NCBI GenBank assembly: GCA_007713595.1
Contig: VMRY01000009.1
Location: 1 to 64,000 of the forward strand
Length of the DNA: 64,000 bases
From: Sedimenticola thiotaurini
GTDB lineage: Bacteria; Pseudomonadota; Gammaproteobacteria; Chromatiales; Chromatiaceae
Direction of reading: 5' to 3'
Both the position numbers and the translations under genes were made by a program. Positions within the stretch are counted from its first letter, which is position 1; each line of letters opens with the position of its first letter. The notes under the pieces are model-generated. The model was not told where the DNA came from, searched no databases, and saw nothing but the letters and a program-made list of their open reading frames with translations. Shown here one piece after another: positions 42,383 to 52,267 of this stretch.

Positions 42383-43510
42383 ATGAAAAGAGTCACTCTG
42401 GTTGGTGCCGGTTTTGCGGCACTGACGGCAGTACAGAAGCTGCGCGCGGCTGATTCGTCACTGGAGATAACCCTGGTAGCACCAGCGCCTGAGTTCTCCT
42501 ACCTCCCGGGTACCATCTGGATTCCATCCGGTCTGCGCAAACCGGAAGAGCTGAAGATTGATCTGAACAACTTTTTTCAACGTCAGAATGTCAACTTCTT
42601 CCAGGGTTCAGCAACCGGACTGAAGAAGGGTGGCCGCATCTTGGTAACCGACCAGGGGGAGATCGAAAATGACGGCCTGATCATCTGTTCCGGTGGTCGG
42701 TTCATTAAGAAACTCCCAGGCATTGAGCACGCCATCACCCCCTGTGAAGGCATCCCTGCTGCAGTTAAGATCCGTGATCGGCTTAAGGAGATGAACCAGG
42801 GCACCATTGCCGTGGGATTTTCCGGCAACCCAAAGGAGCCCTCCGCCATGCGTGGGGGGCCGATGTTCGAATTCCTGTTCGGCATTGACCAGCAGCTACG
42901 TCGGGAAGGACGACGTGAAAAATTCAAACTGATCTTCTTCACCCCGGCTGCTGAACCAGGCAAAAGGTTGGGACCTAAGGCGGTCAAGGGACTGCTTCAC
43001 GAGATGGATAAACGCGGCATAGAGACCCATCTGGGGCACAAGATGAAGCAGTTCACCGATACCAAGGTGATAACTGAAGGGGGCGAGTTTGATGCTGACC
43101 TGATCCTGTTCATGCCAGGCATGACAGGTAATCTATGGTTTGATAATACCGAATTACCCCGCTCAGAAGGGGGCCTGATCAAGGCGGATAAGCTGTGCCG
43201 GGTTGAGGGTATGCCACGTGTCTATGTGGCGGGAGACTCCGGCAGCTACCCGGGTCCAGAGTGGATGCCAAAGCAAGCGCATATGGCAGACCTTCAAGCT
43301 GAAGCCGCCGCCTTAAACCTGCTGGCCGAGCTGGAAGGTAAAGAGCCAACTCACACATTTAAAGTGGAACTGTTCTGTATTGTCGATAGCCAGAGCAGCG
43401 GCAGTCTGGTAGCCAGAACACCTAACTACAATATTGCTTTGCCACAGATGCGCTTATTCCACTGGCTGAAACGTCTGTTTGAGTGGTGGTATCTGCGTCA
43501 GTATCGTTAG
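42383..43510 (+). CDS. Sulfide:quinone reductase-like FAD oxidoreductase
   Basis: A 375-aa flavoprotein. The N-terminal FAD motif is VTLVGAGFAALTAV, the second flavin motif is PRVYVAGDSG, and the overall fold is of the SQR/NDH-2 type. Cysteines lie at 102 and 121 and in KLCRV and ELFCIVD. The GATQGASCFGP-type segment that carries a catalytic cysteine in classical SQR is replaced by a cysteine-free stretch (VGFSGNPKEPSAMRGGP). It may reduce quinone with another donor or have a different mechanism. GAGG supports the start. It stands alone. Confidence 0.72.
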   Translation: MKRVTLVGAGFAALTAVQKLRAADSSLEITLVAPAPEFSYLPGTIWIPSGLRKPEELKIDLNNFFQRQNVNFFQGSATGLKKGGRILVTDQGEIENDGLIICSGGRFIKKLPGIEHAITPCEGIPAAVKIRDRLKEMNQGTIAVGFSGNPKEPSAMRGGPMFEFLFGIDQQLRREGRREKFKLIFFTPAAEPGKRLGPKAVKGLLHEMDKRGIETHLGHKMKQFTDTKVITEGGEFDADLILFMPGMTGNLWFDNTELPRSEGGLIKADKLCRVEGMPRVYVAGDSGSYPGPEWMPKQAHMADLQAEAAALNLLAELEGKEPTHTFKVELFCIVDSQSSGSLVARTPNYNIALPQMRLFHWLKRLFEWWYLRQYR

Positions 43511-43519
43511 GCCGTGGGG

Positions 43520-45784
43520 CTATTTACCTGGGCGTATCAGCCCGCCCAGGCCCATATCATCGAGCGCCTTCTCCATTAAATCTCGAACTTGGCGGGCATC
43601 CGTCATGCGCAGTGCGGCCTGTAGCAGGCTCTTTGCCCGGGCACGACTAAAACTGCGAATGACCCACTTGATCTTGAGCAGGCTCCCACCACTCATACTG
43701 AGACTATTGATCCCCATACCGAGTAATAGAATGGCGGCCAGCGGATTACCGGCCAATTCGCCGCACACACTGACAGGTCTGCGGTAAAGGGCGGCACCCT
43801 CCACAATCTGGCTAATCGCACGCAGCACGGCGGGGTGCATATCATCAAAAATGTCGGCGACGCGGGGATTGTTCCGGTCAACAGCCAGCAGATACTGCGT
43901 GAGATCATTGGTTCCAACCGAGAGAAAATCAACCCGCCGGGCAATCTCATCAATCTGATAGACGGCCGCAGGCACCTCAATCATCACACCCACAGGCGGC
44001 ATGGATACCAAAAACTCCTCTTCAACCAGTTCATCGTAGGCGCGCTGGATCAGCATCTGCAGCTCATCAACTTCAGAAACCATGCTTACCATTGGTAACA
44101 TGATCTGCAGATTATTCAGGCCGATATTGGCACGCATCATGGCGCGTATCTGGGTCAGAAAGATCTCGGGATGATCCAGGGAGATTCTCACCCCACGCCA
44201 ACCCAGGAATGGATTGGACTCGGTGAAAGGAAAATAGGGTAGCGGTTTATCACCGCCAATATCCAGGGTACGCAGTATAACCGGACGCGGATTAAACGAG
44301 CTCAGTAACTGCCGATAGCTTTCGACCTGAACATCCTCGCCGGGAAACCGATCACGGGTAATATAGAGCAGCTCGGTACGATGCAGGCCTACACCCTCGG
44401 ACTCCTCCAGGCCAACCGTCATGACATCTGAGATCAAACCGGTATTCAGGTACAGGGGAATCGCTGTGCCATCGGTTGTCTCGGCCTTCAGTCCCTTCAT
44501 CGCCTCAAGTTCTACGGCGATTTCAGTCTCTTCCTTGGCGAGGCGGGCATACTCATCCCTGACTGAAGGGTCTGGCGTGACATAGACACGACCGCGATAG
44601 CCATCAATGATGACATCAAGCCCCTCTAAACGCCCGACCGGCAGATCAGTCACACCCATTACCGCAGGGATACCCATAGCACGGGCCAGAATGGCCACAT
44701 GGGATGAACTGGAGCCCATGGCCGAGACAATGCCGGTTAGTCGCTCAATCGGCACTTCGGCTAACTGTACGGCGCTGATATCTCCGCCTACCAGGATCGT
44801 CTTGTCTGGATAGAGTACCTCTCTGGGCTTATCCATCTGCAGATGCATAAGGACGCGTCGCCCCAGATCCCGAATATCCGATGCACGTTCGCGCAGATAG
44901 ACATCGTCCATGTTGTCGAACACCTTGGCATGGACTTCAATGGTGTGGTGCAGAGCACCCTGTGCCCATTGGCCCTGCTCAATACGTTCGATCGTCTGGC
45001 TGATCAGGGTATCACTGCCTAGCATTAACAAAAGGGCATCAAACAGTGCCTGCTCTTCCACTGGCAGCTCTGCTGAGAGCCGCTCCTTCAAGCTTTTTAG
45101 TTCTTGTTGTGTGCGGTCCACCGCCTCCCTCAAGGCGGCAATTTCTGCAGCGGGGTCATCTGTCGTGCGATCCGGTACGGCATCCAGATCTGCCATCTGA
45201 TAGGCCACAACCGCCTGCCCCGTGGCTACACCCGGCGCACTCGGTTGGCCACTGAGATAGCGATTCAACGGACTGCGGGTATGCTGTATCTGATTCAGTT
45301 CACCGCTGGCCTGGGCATAGGTGATTGCACCTGCCAGTTGAGCCGCCAGAGTGAACAGAAAGGTAACCTCATCATCATCAAACTTGCGTGGTTCTACCTG
45401 CCGGACAACCAACACTCCAAGTACTTTTCGATTCTGGATGATAGGTACGCCAAGAAAACCCCGATACTGGGTTTCACCGGTGGCATGAATAAAGAGATAG
45501 CGCGGATGCTGGGTTGCATCATCAAGATTGACCGGCTCTGCACGTTCGCATACCAAGCCCACCAGACCACGATGCATGGGCAAGCTGACCTTGCCTACGG
45601 CATCAGGATTGAGACCTTCTGTGGCCAACAGTACATGTTCCCGACGATCAAAATCGGTCAGATAAACAGAACAGACATCGGTGCCGATCGCCTGCTTCAC
45701 CCGCTGCACAATCAGCCTCAGCGCTTCTCCCAAGTCAGGAGCAGCATTGACCTCCTGAACAATCCGGTGGAGAATTTCAAGCAC
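43520..45784 (-). CDS. ptsP: PtsP: enzyme I of the nitrogen PTS (GAF plus EI)
   Basis: A 754-aa protein. The N-terminal GAF domain (about 1-165) precedes the EI domain. The active histidine is in SSSSHVAILARAMGIP, and the PEP-binding barrel contains RTLDIGGDKPLPYFP and the conserved VCGELAGNPLA region. It transfers phosphate from PEP to NPr. The GAF domain probably senses glutamine or alpha-ketoglutarate. It starts at GTG, six bp after rppH, the same order as in E. coli. Confidence 0.93.
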   Translation of the reverse strand: MLEILHRIVQEVNAAPDLGEALRLIVQRVKQAIGTDVCSVYLTDFDRREHVLLATEGLNPDAVGKVSLPMHRGLVGLVCERAEPVNLDDATQHPRYLFIHATGETQYRGFLGVPIIQNRKVLGVLVVRQVEPRKFDDDEVTFLFTLAAQLAGAITYAQASGELNQIQHTRSPLNRYLSGQPSAPGVATGQAVVAYQMADLDAVPDRTTDDPAAEIAALREAVDRTQQELKSLKERLSAELPVEEQALFDALLLMLGSDTLISQTIERIEQGQWAQGALHHTIEVHAKVFDNMDDVYLRERASDIRDLGRRVLMHLQMDKPREVLYPDKTILVGGDISAVQLAEVPIERLTGIVSAMGSSSSHVAILARAMGIPAVMGVTDLPVGRLEGLDVIIDGYRGRVYVTPDPSVRDEYARLAKEETEIAVELEAMKGLKAETTDGTAIPLYLNTGLISDVMTVGLEESEGVGLHRTELLYITRDRFPGEDVQVESYRQLLSSFNPRPVILRTLDIGGDKPLPYFPFTESNPFLGWRGVRISLDHPEIFLTQIRAMMRANIGLNNLQIMLPMVSMVSEVDELQMLIQRAYDELVEEEFLVSMPPVGVMIEVPAAVYQIDEIARRVDFLSVGTNDLTQYLLAVDRNNPRVADIFDDMHPAVLRAISQIVEGAALYRRPVSVCGELAGNPLAAILLLGMGINSLSMSGGSLLKIKWVIRSFSRARAKSLLQAALRMTDARQVRDLMEKALDDMGLGGLIRPGK

Positions 45785-45790
45785 GATTAG

Positions 45791-46315
45791 TTACCGCCTA
45801 TTCTGACGCAGGTAGTTAGCCTGAGATCGATTGGGCGCGCCATCTGGAAACAACAGCGGTGCCAACTCCTCAAGAGCCTGCACATAGACCTTGCGCTTGA
45901 AATAGACTACCTCTCGCAGCGGATGCCAATATTTTACCCAACGCCAACCGTCAAATTCCGGCTTAGGTGCATGATCGAGACAGAAGTCCGTCTCATCACA
46001 CAACACCCTAAGCAGATACCAGAGCTGTTTCTGGCCGATGCAAAGCGGCTTGCAGTGATGCCTTAGAAATCGCTTTGGAAGGCGATACTTTAGCCAACTG
46101 GAGGTGACACCAACCAACTCAACCTGATGTTGTTTCAGTCCCACTTCCTCTTCCAGTTCACGGTACATCGCCTGTTCAGGCGTCTCTCCATCGTTTATAC
46201 CGCCTTGGGGGAACTGCCAGGCATCCTGCCCTATACGTCTACCCCAGAAAAGCTGTCGCTGCTGATTGCAAAGTATGATACCAACGTTAGGTCTATAACC
46301 TTCTGAATCAATCAA
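45791..46315 (-). CDS. rppH: RppH: RNA pyrophosphohydrolase
   Basis: A 174-aa Nudix hydrolase that removes pyrophosphate from mRNA 5' ends. The family N-terminus is [17 protein letters not shown]; here the sequence [16 protein letters not shown] begins after a TTG codon at 46315 with AGG upstream, so that TTG is chosen, not the far-upstream ATG. The Nudix box is [23 protein letters not shown]. rppH-ptsP is a conserved gammaproteobacterial pair. Confidence 0.92.
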   Translation of the reverse strand: MIDSEGYRPNVGIILCNQQRQLFWGRRIGQDAWQFPQGGINDGETPEQAMYRELEEEVGLKQHQVELVGVTSSWLKYRLPKRFLRHHCKPLCIGQKQLWYLLRVLCDETDFCLDHAPKPEFDGWRWVKYWHPLREVVYFKRKVYVQALEELAPLLFPDGAPNRSQANYLRQNRR

Positions 46316-46500
46316 AAGAAAACCTATTAAGAATCTATAAACTGCCTTGATTGTTCCACAAGTAACCATTCAACAGCAACCACTTGTCATCCGGGCTTAA
46401 TATAAGCCCTCTCAGCGGCAACCCAGTAATGCCCTCAGGTTATACTCACCCCCCATTTCCGGGTTAAAATAGCCGTTTCATAGCGTCGGGAGTAGTTACA

Positions 46501-47157
46501 TTGCCTTTAGCCATTTTTGATCTTGACAACACCCTGTTGAATGGAGATTCAGACCACCTCTGGGGGGTATTCCTGGCAGAGAAGGGCATTGTGGACGGCG
46601 CCTGGTATGAAAGGGAAAACGACCGGTTTTATCAGGAGTACAAAGAGGGTCGGCTGGATATCCATGAGTTTCTGCGTTTTTCCCTCAAACCACTGAGCCA
46701 GCACTCTGTGGAACAGCTACAGGCATGGCATCACGACTTCATGCAGCAGAAGATTGAACCGATTCTGTTACCCGCCGCGCGACTGCTGGTAGAACGCCAC
46801 AGAAAAGCGGGAGACACCCTGATGATCATTACCGCCACCAATGCTTTCGTGACGGCCCCAATCGCCGCAGCCTTTGGCATTGAGCATCTGATAGCTACAG
46901 ACCCGGAGATGATCGATGGCCGTTACACCGGTGAAGTTGCCGGTACACCAAGCTTCCGTGAGGGCAAGGTGACGCGCCTGAATCTCTGGCTAAAAGCACA
47001 TCAGCAGGATCTTACAGGAAGCAGCTTCTACAGCGACTCCCAAAATGATCTGCCTCTGCTGGAACAGGTGGAGTGTCCCGTAGCCGTCGACCCCGATGAG
47101 ACACTCGCCCAAATCGCCCGCGAACGTAGCTGGCCGATCATTAGCCTGCGAGAGTAA
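46501..47157 (+). CDS. HAD-IB family phosphatase (SerB-like)
   Basis: A 218-aa haloacid dehalogenase-type phosphatase. Motif I is IFDLDNTLL at the N-terminus, motif II is in IITATNAF, and motif IV is YSDSQNDLPLL. The family includes phosphoserine phosphatase and small-molecule phosphatases; the substrate is not certain. It starts at TTG with GGGAG eight bases before. It is divergent from rppH and adjoins a small membrane protein gene. Confidence 0.85.
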   Translation: MPLAIFDLDNTLLNGDSDHLWGVFLAEKGIVDGAWYERENDRFYQEYKEGRLDIHEFLRFSLKPLSQHSVEQLQAWHHDFMQQKIEPILLPAARLLVERHRKAGDTLMIITATNAFVTAPIAAAFGIEHLIATDPEMIDGRYTGEVAGTPSFREGKVTRLNLWLKAHQQDLTGSSFYSDSQNDLPLLEQVECPVAVDPDETLAQIARERSWPIISLRE

Positions 47158-47204
47158 GCGTATTGGTGTATTCTGAGGAGAAGCATGGAGACCGGACAGA
47201 CGTT

Positions 47205-47411
47205 ATGGAACAGAAACCCTTTCTGCTGATTGTGGCCGTCCTGATCGGCGTCGTGATCTATGCCTACTATGCACCGAAAGAGGCACCGGAGCGCGCTGCC
47301 ACCCTCACGCCAAAGCAGTACATTGAGCTGGTTGAGCAGAAAAAACAGGAGCGCAAACAAGAAGCCGCTGAACAGGCAAGAAAGGAAGCGTCACAAAAAG
47401 CCGCGAAATAA
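47205..47411 (+). CDS. Small single-pass membrane protein with charged tail
   Basis: A 68-aa protein beginning MEQKPFLLIVAVLIGVVIY: one membrane helix followed by a Lys/Glu/Ala-rich coil (KKQERKQEAAEQARKEASQKAAK). The reading frame is open a further 14 codons upstream to a TTG, but the ATG at 47205 starts the helix. GGAC lies eleven bases upstream, a weak site. It follows the HAD gene by 48 bp. Function unknown. Confidence 0.62.
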   Translation: MEQKPFLLIVAVLIGVVIYAYYAPKEAPERAATLTPKQYIELVEQKKQERKQEAAEQARKEASQKAAK

Positions 47412-47465
47412 TCGTCATACTGTCAGGTTGTGTTGATCTACCAAAATACGTTCGATATCTCACGC

Positions 47466-47873
47466 TTACATCCGCCGGCAGACAGAACGCTCATCCGGAT
47501 TTTCCACAGCATCTACAATAGAGTTGATAAACTGACCCAATTCGTCCGTGCTCAACACATCGAGGATACGGTTGAGTAATGCCGGATCAACCACCGCCTG
47601 TACCGTCCGGCCATCACTCAGATTGACGCTGACTCCAGCCGCATGCTTATGCTCTGAAGGGTCTGCCTGCTCGATGAACAGCGCCTCATTCATATCCAGC
47701 ATCTCATCATAGTAGGCTTCAATGTCATCCATGAGTGCATCGTCCGTATCTTCCGGCAGACGCACCATGAAACCCTGATCCTCCTGGGCTGAGAGTGGCT
47801 GAAGCCCCCTGGCTGTTAAATAATCAATGAACAGCTGCCACGGACGTTCATCAAAGAAGATATATTCCAACAT
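47466..47873 (-). CDS. Conserved hypothetical acidic protein
   Basis: A 135-aa acidic cytoplasmic protein beginning MLEYIFFDERPWQLF, with acidic DTDDALMDDIEAYYDEMLDMNEALFIEQ in the middle and a C-terminal SIVDAVENPDERSVCRRM. AAGG precedes the ATG. I do not recognise a named family. It follows the kinase-HDOD gene in minus-strand order, with a 44-bp gap. Confidence 0.65.
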   Translation of the reverse strand: MLEYIFFDERPWQLFIDYLTARGLQPLSAQEDQGFMVRLPEDTDDALMDDIEAYYDEMLDMNEALFIEQADPSEHKHAAGVSVNLSDGRTVQAVVDPALLNRILDVLSTDELGQFINSIVDAVENPDERSVCRRM

Positions 47874-47917
47874 ACTGAACTACCTTATCCCTGCCCTGAT
47901 ATTGAGCGGTTAAGATT

Positions 47918-50305
47918 TCACATTCGCGCACGGAAGGCAAGAATCACCTGGTTTCTGAGGGCCTTGATAAGGTTGAGCTGCTTGGCAGTCAATACCACTC
48001 CATTTGGCTGTGAGTGATCAGCATAGATCAGCCCCAGAGGACGTTGCTTAACAACCAGAGGAAAAACCAAAAATGAGCCGGCGTTAGCGATCTTTTTATA
48101 CCACTCCGGCATGTCGGACTGTATTTTTTCATCATGGGCATCAGATATCGCCAGATCCACGCCGTTCTTCAGGGCCGCATGGAATACATCAGCGCTGTAC
48201 TGCCGCTGGAAATGGAATTTGCTGATAAAGTTCTCGATATCATTTCCAAAACCCAGCTTGGCTTTTATCTGATTGGTTGCACGATCCTGCAGACAAAGCA
48301 CTACCCGGTCAAAAGCGAGGGCACGATACAGGGTTTCCAGCACCACATTAAAAATCTGTACCACATTGGTATCATCATCCACCAACATGCCAGTCACCTC
48401 CTGCAACCCCTCTGTCAATACAATCTCAGCATTTATGGCCGGGTCATTCGGTGCAACCTCCATAATCAATGAGCTTGATGGGGGAAGGTTCGCTGCCTGC
48501 TCCAGTGCAAGCGTAGTGGTAATATCCTCTTTGCGGCCCTTGCCTTTAGTGACATGCGAGGTGTCCGTTTTGGCCGGGCGGGATAAGCGGCGCATAAAGG
48601 GATCATTAGCGGTATTGGAGCCCAGGCTATTGCTTAACTCAACAAACTCACGCCGCGCCTCCTCAAGCATCTTTTCAAAACGCTTCTCACTGATCGCAAG
48701 ACCGCGTCTATAGCGTCTCAGTAACTGTTTAATCTTCGGCTCACTCCCCTCATCAGCATCCCCAATAATCCGGGTTGCTTCATTTGAGAAGTTGGCGATA
48801 AGTCGCAATTTCACATCCGTCTTTTTCAGTTCGCCCGGAGATGCAGGATCAACCTTGACCATGCCCTGGATAATGGCCGTCGGGAAATTCCACTGTTTAG
48901 CAATGGCTACACCAACATCCTGAAAGGACATACCCAATACCCGTTGTTCCGCATTCTCCTGCGATACCGACTCCATCTTAACCAGCCGCTGAATCTCTTC
49001 ACTCTCATCATTCAGGTAGTAGGTCACCAGGATCTTGCCCAGAGTATGTAACATGCCACAGAGGAAGCCCTCTTCCACATGTTCCATCTCGGCATCTTCC
49101 GCCGCCTGCCGGGCCAATGTGGCACTAAAGATGGCCGCTGCAATCTCATTCTTCAGCCGAACAACCTGGGTTTTGTTATGCAAATGCTCAAAGAAGATCA
49201 GTGATGCCGCAATTGAACGGATAGTCTGGATACCCAGCACCACAATGGCCCGGGAGATGGTGCCAATGCGGCCGGAAAAATGGCTGTAGTAGGCTGAATT
49301 GACTACCTTAAGAATCTTGCTGGCAAGGGCGTAATCACGAATAATAATACTGGCCAGCTGATCCATACCCTTATTCTCTGACCCGGCCAGACGATTGAGG
49401 GTGCGAATGGATTCAGAGAGTACTGGAAAATCACTTTTATGCTGCATCCGACGTAGCAGAAAATCGACCGTACCCTTGGTCACCTGCCCTGTCACCTCAT
49501 CCATGCTCTTACGATAATCACTGATCGCAACGAGCATCTCACCAGCGTTGATAAATCGCTGATCGGGGTCTTTTTCCAGTGATTTCTGAATAATAGAATC
49601 AAGCTGCTGATCAATTTCAGGATTCAGGCTCGACGGAATCTCAACCGCCTTATCACGCACACAGGCCAATAATGTTTGCTGGTCGGGGGCATCGAATGCC
49701 ACCTTACCGGTTAACAGTTCAAACAGAATGGCACCCAGGGCAAATACGTCAGCCTGGGGACTGACTTTTCCCTCACCGATATATTCCGGGGCCATGTAAC
49801 GGGGCGTACCGGTCAGTTCTACATCATGATTCATCCCGGTTGTAATCAAGCGGGCAATACCGAAATCCATGATCTTGGGTATGCCATCACTATTGAGAAT
49901 GATATTCGCCGGCTTCAGATCACGATGGACAATGCCCTTGCGATGCACCTGATCAATACCTGACAATATGCCGACAATAATATCCAGCGCCCCCGGCAAG
50001 GTCAGGTCAGCGCGTTTCATCCGATCCGACAGCAACTCACCCTGAACATATTCAAACACCAGATAGGGGCGCTTTCTCTCATTTCCAACATCGAATATGG
50101 AAACGATATTCGGATGCTGGATCTGGCTGATTGTTCTGGCCTCGCTCAGCAGGTTATCAACAGTCTGCGCAACTCCTGACATCTCACGATTGAGCAATTT
50201 GATTGCAACCGGGCGGCGCAATTCGGAATCAATACAGCGATATACCGTCCCCTGACTGCCGGCACCCAGCTTCTCTTTAATTTCAAACCGACCAATTTGT
50301 GGCAT
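47918..50305 (-). CDS. Ser/Thr protein kinase-HDOD-GAF fusion
   Basis: A 795-aa cytoplasmic protein. It has an eukaryotic-type kinase domain (about 1-270; GAGSQGTVY, HRDLKPANI, DFGIARL), an HDOD domain (about 290-500; LNRLAGSENKGMDQLASIIIRDYALASKILKVVNSAYYS), and a C-terminal GAF-like domain (about 620-795; NQIKAKLGFGNDIENF, LIYADHSQPNGV). The start at 50305 has an AGGA site; a longer frame reads into the divergent hox promoter. HDOD proteins control signal transduction and c-di-GMP-linked behaviour. The combination suggests phospho-signalling with a ligand-sensing output. Confidence 0.85.
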   Translation of the reverse strand: MPQIGRFEIKEKLGAGSQGTVYRCIDSELRRPVAIKLLNREMSGVAQTVDNLLSEARTISQIQHPNIVSIFDVGNERKRPYLVFEYVQGELLSDRMKRADLTLPGALDIIVGILSGIDQVHRKGIVHRDLKPANIILNSDGIPKIMDFGIARLITTGMNHDVELTGTPRYMAPEYIGEGKVSPQADVFALGAILFELLTGKVAFDAPDQQTLLACVRDKAVEIPSSLNPEIDQQLDSIIQKSLEKDPDQRFINAGEMLVAISDYRKSMDEVTGQVTKGTVDFLLRRMQHKSDFPVLSESIRTLNRLAGSENKGMDQLASIIIRDYALASKILKVVNSAYYSHFSGRIGTISRAIVVLGIQTIRSIAASLIFFEHLHNKTQVVRLKNEIAAAIFSATLARQAAEDAEMEHVEEGFLCGMLHTLGKILVTYYLNDESEEIQRLVKMESVSQENAEQRVLGMSFQDVGVAIAKQWNFPTAIIQGMVKVDPASPGELKKTDVKLRLIANFSNEATRIIGDADEGSEPKIKQLLRRYRRGLAISEKRFEKMLEEARREFVELSNSLGSNTANDPFMRRLSRPAKTDTSHVTKGKGRKEDITTTLALEQAANLPPSSSLIMEVAPNDPAINAEIVLTEGLQEVTGMLVDDDTNVVQIFNVVLETLYRALAFDRVVLCLQDRATNQIKAKLGFGNDIENFISKFHFQRQYSADVFHAALKNGVDLAISDAHDEKIQSDMPEWYKKIANAGSFLVFPLVVKQRPLGLIYADHSQPNGVVLTAKQLNLIKALRNQVILAFRARM

Positions 50306-50458
50306 GTTGTTCCTACAAAAACCTCTTTTACATGTAAACATAGCGGCCACACTGGAAAAAACTTTCCAAAAAACTCTGGCACAGATGACAAGCCGCAATT
50401 TACGTTATATTGATTTCAGCTACAGTAGGACTATTGACGAGTCATAACTCTGAAATTA

Positions 50459-52267
50459 ATGGATGTCATAATGGTTCACGATGAGCTACAGCAAAGTAAA
50501 TTAAGTATGCCCGACTCAGAAAACGGAGCGCCGTTCAGCGTTCTGCAGCAATTGATAGGGCTGCAGCAGGAGTACCACTATGTACCGAGGCATGAGATAG
50601 ATCGGCTTGCCGTATCATCTGGAGTGAGTGAATCCCATATCATCGGCTTGATCGAGTTTTATGGTTTCCTGCACACTACACCTCGTGGTGAGTATGACAT
50701 TCTGTTCAGCGACAACATCACTGAACAGATGCAGGGCAGTCACCTACTGGCTGACCTGCTCTCGAAAGGGCTTGGCGTTGCCATCGGCACCACCCGGGAA
50801 GATCGGCGCGTCAGTCTGGACTATACATCCTGTATCGGCATGGGTGATCAAGGCCCTGCCGCGCTGATTAATGGGCAGACCATTACCCGTCTCACAACCA
50901 ACCGTATTGGCCAGATTATCCAGCTGATAGAGGCCTCCACACCCCTGAGCCAGTGGCCCAAAACCCTGTTTGAGGTGGAAAGCAGGGCAGAGCGAAGAGA
51001 TATAGTACTTAACAGCGAGTATCAGCCAGCCGCCGCCATCGAAGCCTGCCTGAAAAAAGGACCCGCAGCCATCTTTAGTCAACTGGAGCAAGCCGGACTG
51101 CGCGGTTGTGGCGGAGCAGGTTTCAGCACGGCAGCAAAGTGGCGCTTCTGTGCCTCAGCGGCGGCGGAAGAGCGCTTTGTGGTCTGCAATGCGGATGAAG
51201 GCGAGCCCGGCACATTCAAGGATCGGTTTTTGCTTCAATCCCACGCGGAGCGCCTGATCGAAGGGATGACCCTCTGCGCCGCCGCGATTGGTGCCAGGAC
51301 CGGCTTTATCTACCTTCGGGGCGAGTACCGCTATCTCCTGGATTCATTGCAGCGTGTCCTTGATCAGCGACGAAAAGAGAGATTACTGGGAAATGCCATC
51401 CTCGCTCACGACGATTTCAATTTTGACATCACCATTCACCTCGGTGCCGGGGCCTATATCTGCGGCGAAGAGTCGGCACTTATTGAATCACTTGAGGGAA
51501 AACGGGGCATTCCCCGTCCCCGTCCACCGTTCCCGGTCACTGAGGGTTATAGCGGCTTCCCCACCGTCGTCAATAATGTAGAGACTTTCTGTAATGCAGC
51601 CCTGATTATCCAGCAGGGTCCGGAGTGGTACAGGCAGGTAGGAACAACCGCTTCACCCGGTACTAAACTGCTCAGTATCTCGGGTGATTGTGACCGTCCT
51701 GGTATCTATGAATTTCCATTTGGGACGGCTATCGCTGAGATCCTGAGTCAATGCGGGGCGCATCAAACAATGGCGGTTCAGGTGGGTGGGGCCGCAGGCC
51801 GATTGATTCCAGAGACTGAATTTAATCGCACCATCGCCTTTGAGGATATTTCAACCGGCGGCTCATTTATGATCTTTAATCAGAATCGTGAATTATTGAG
51901 GGTCATTGAGAATTTCACCCAATTTTTCCGCCATGAGAGCTGTGGCTTCTGCACACCTTGCCGGGTAGGTAGCTCGCTCCTGGTAAAACAGCTGAATAAA
52001 GTCATGGTGGGCCATGCCACAACCAAAGACCTGGAAGAGATGAGTATCCTCGGCAGCCTGATGCAGAAGACCAGCCATTGTGGACTGGGCCAGACTGCGG
52101 CCAATCCAATCCTTGATGGACTGGGTAAATTCCCCAAACTGTTTCAATCCCGGCTTCGCGCCACCAGCTTTGAGCCGGCGTTTGATCTGGACGCTTCACT
52201 GGAAGAGGCTCGTCTGCTAACGGGGCGCGATGACCCGGAGGCCCATCTGGAGGGAGGCGGCGTATGA
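50459..52267 (+). CDS. hoxF: HoxF: diaphorase (FMN) subunit of NAD-reducing hydrogenase
   Basis: A 602-aa protein that fuses NuoE-like and NuoF-like domains. The C-terminal NuoF part carries the NADH-binding GCGGAGF, FMN site and a 4Fe-4S site CGFCTPCR…C, and exchanges electrons with NAD. The N-terminal NuoE-like part (about 20-160) has only one cysteine (SCIGMGDQ) of the four expected for its 2Fe-2S cluster. The start at 50459 has no strong ribosome site; ATG at 50471 is an alternative. It heads hoxFUYH and its stop overlaps hoxU. Confidence 0.92.
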   Translation: MDVIMVHDELQQSKLSMPDSENGAPFSVLQQLIGLQQEYHYVPRHEIDRLAVSSGVSESHIIGLIEFYGFLHTTPRGEYDILFSDNITEQMQGSHLLADLLSKGLGVAIGTTREDRRVSLDYTSCIGMGDQGPAALINGQTITRLTTNRIGQIIQLIEASTPLSQWPKTLFEVESRAERRDIVLNSEYQPAAAIEACLKKGPAAIFSQLEQAGLRGCGGAGFSTAAKWRFCASAAAEERFVVCNADEGEPGTFKDRFLLQSHAERLIEGMTLCAAAIGARTGFIYLRGEYRYLLDSLQRVLDQRRKERLLGNAILAHDDFNFDITIHLGAGAYICGEESALIESLEGKRGIPRPRPPFPVTEGYSGFPTVVNNVETFCNAALIIQQGPEWYRQVGTTASPGTKLLSISGDCDRPGIYEFPFGTAIAEILSQCGAHQTMAVQVGGAAGRLIPETEFNRTIAFEDISTGGSFMIFNQNRELLRVIENFTQFFRHESCGFCTPCRVGSSLLVKQLNKVMVGHATTKDLEEMSILGSLMQKTSHCGLGQTAANPILDGLGKFPKLFQSRLRATSFEPAFDLDASLEEARLLTGRDDPEAHLEGGGV

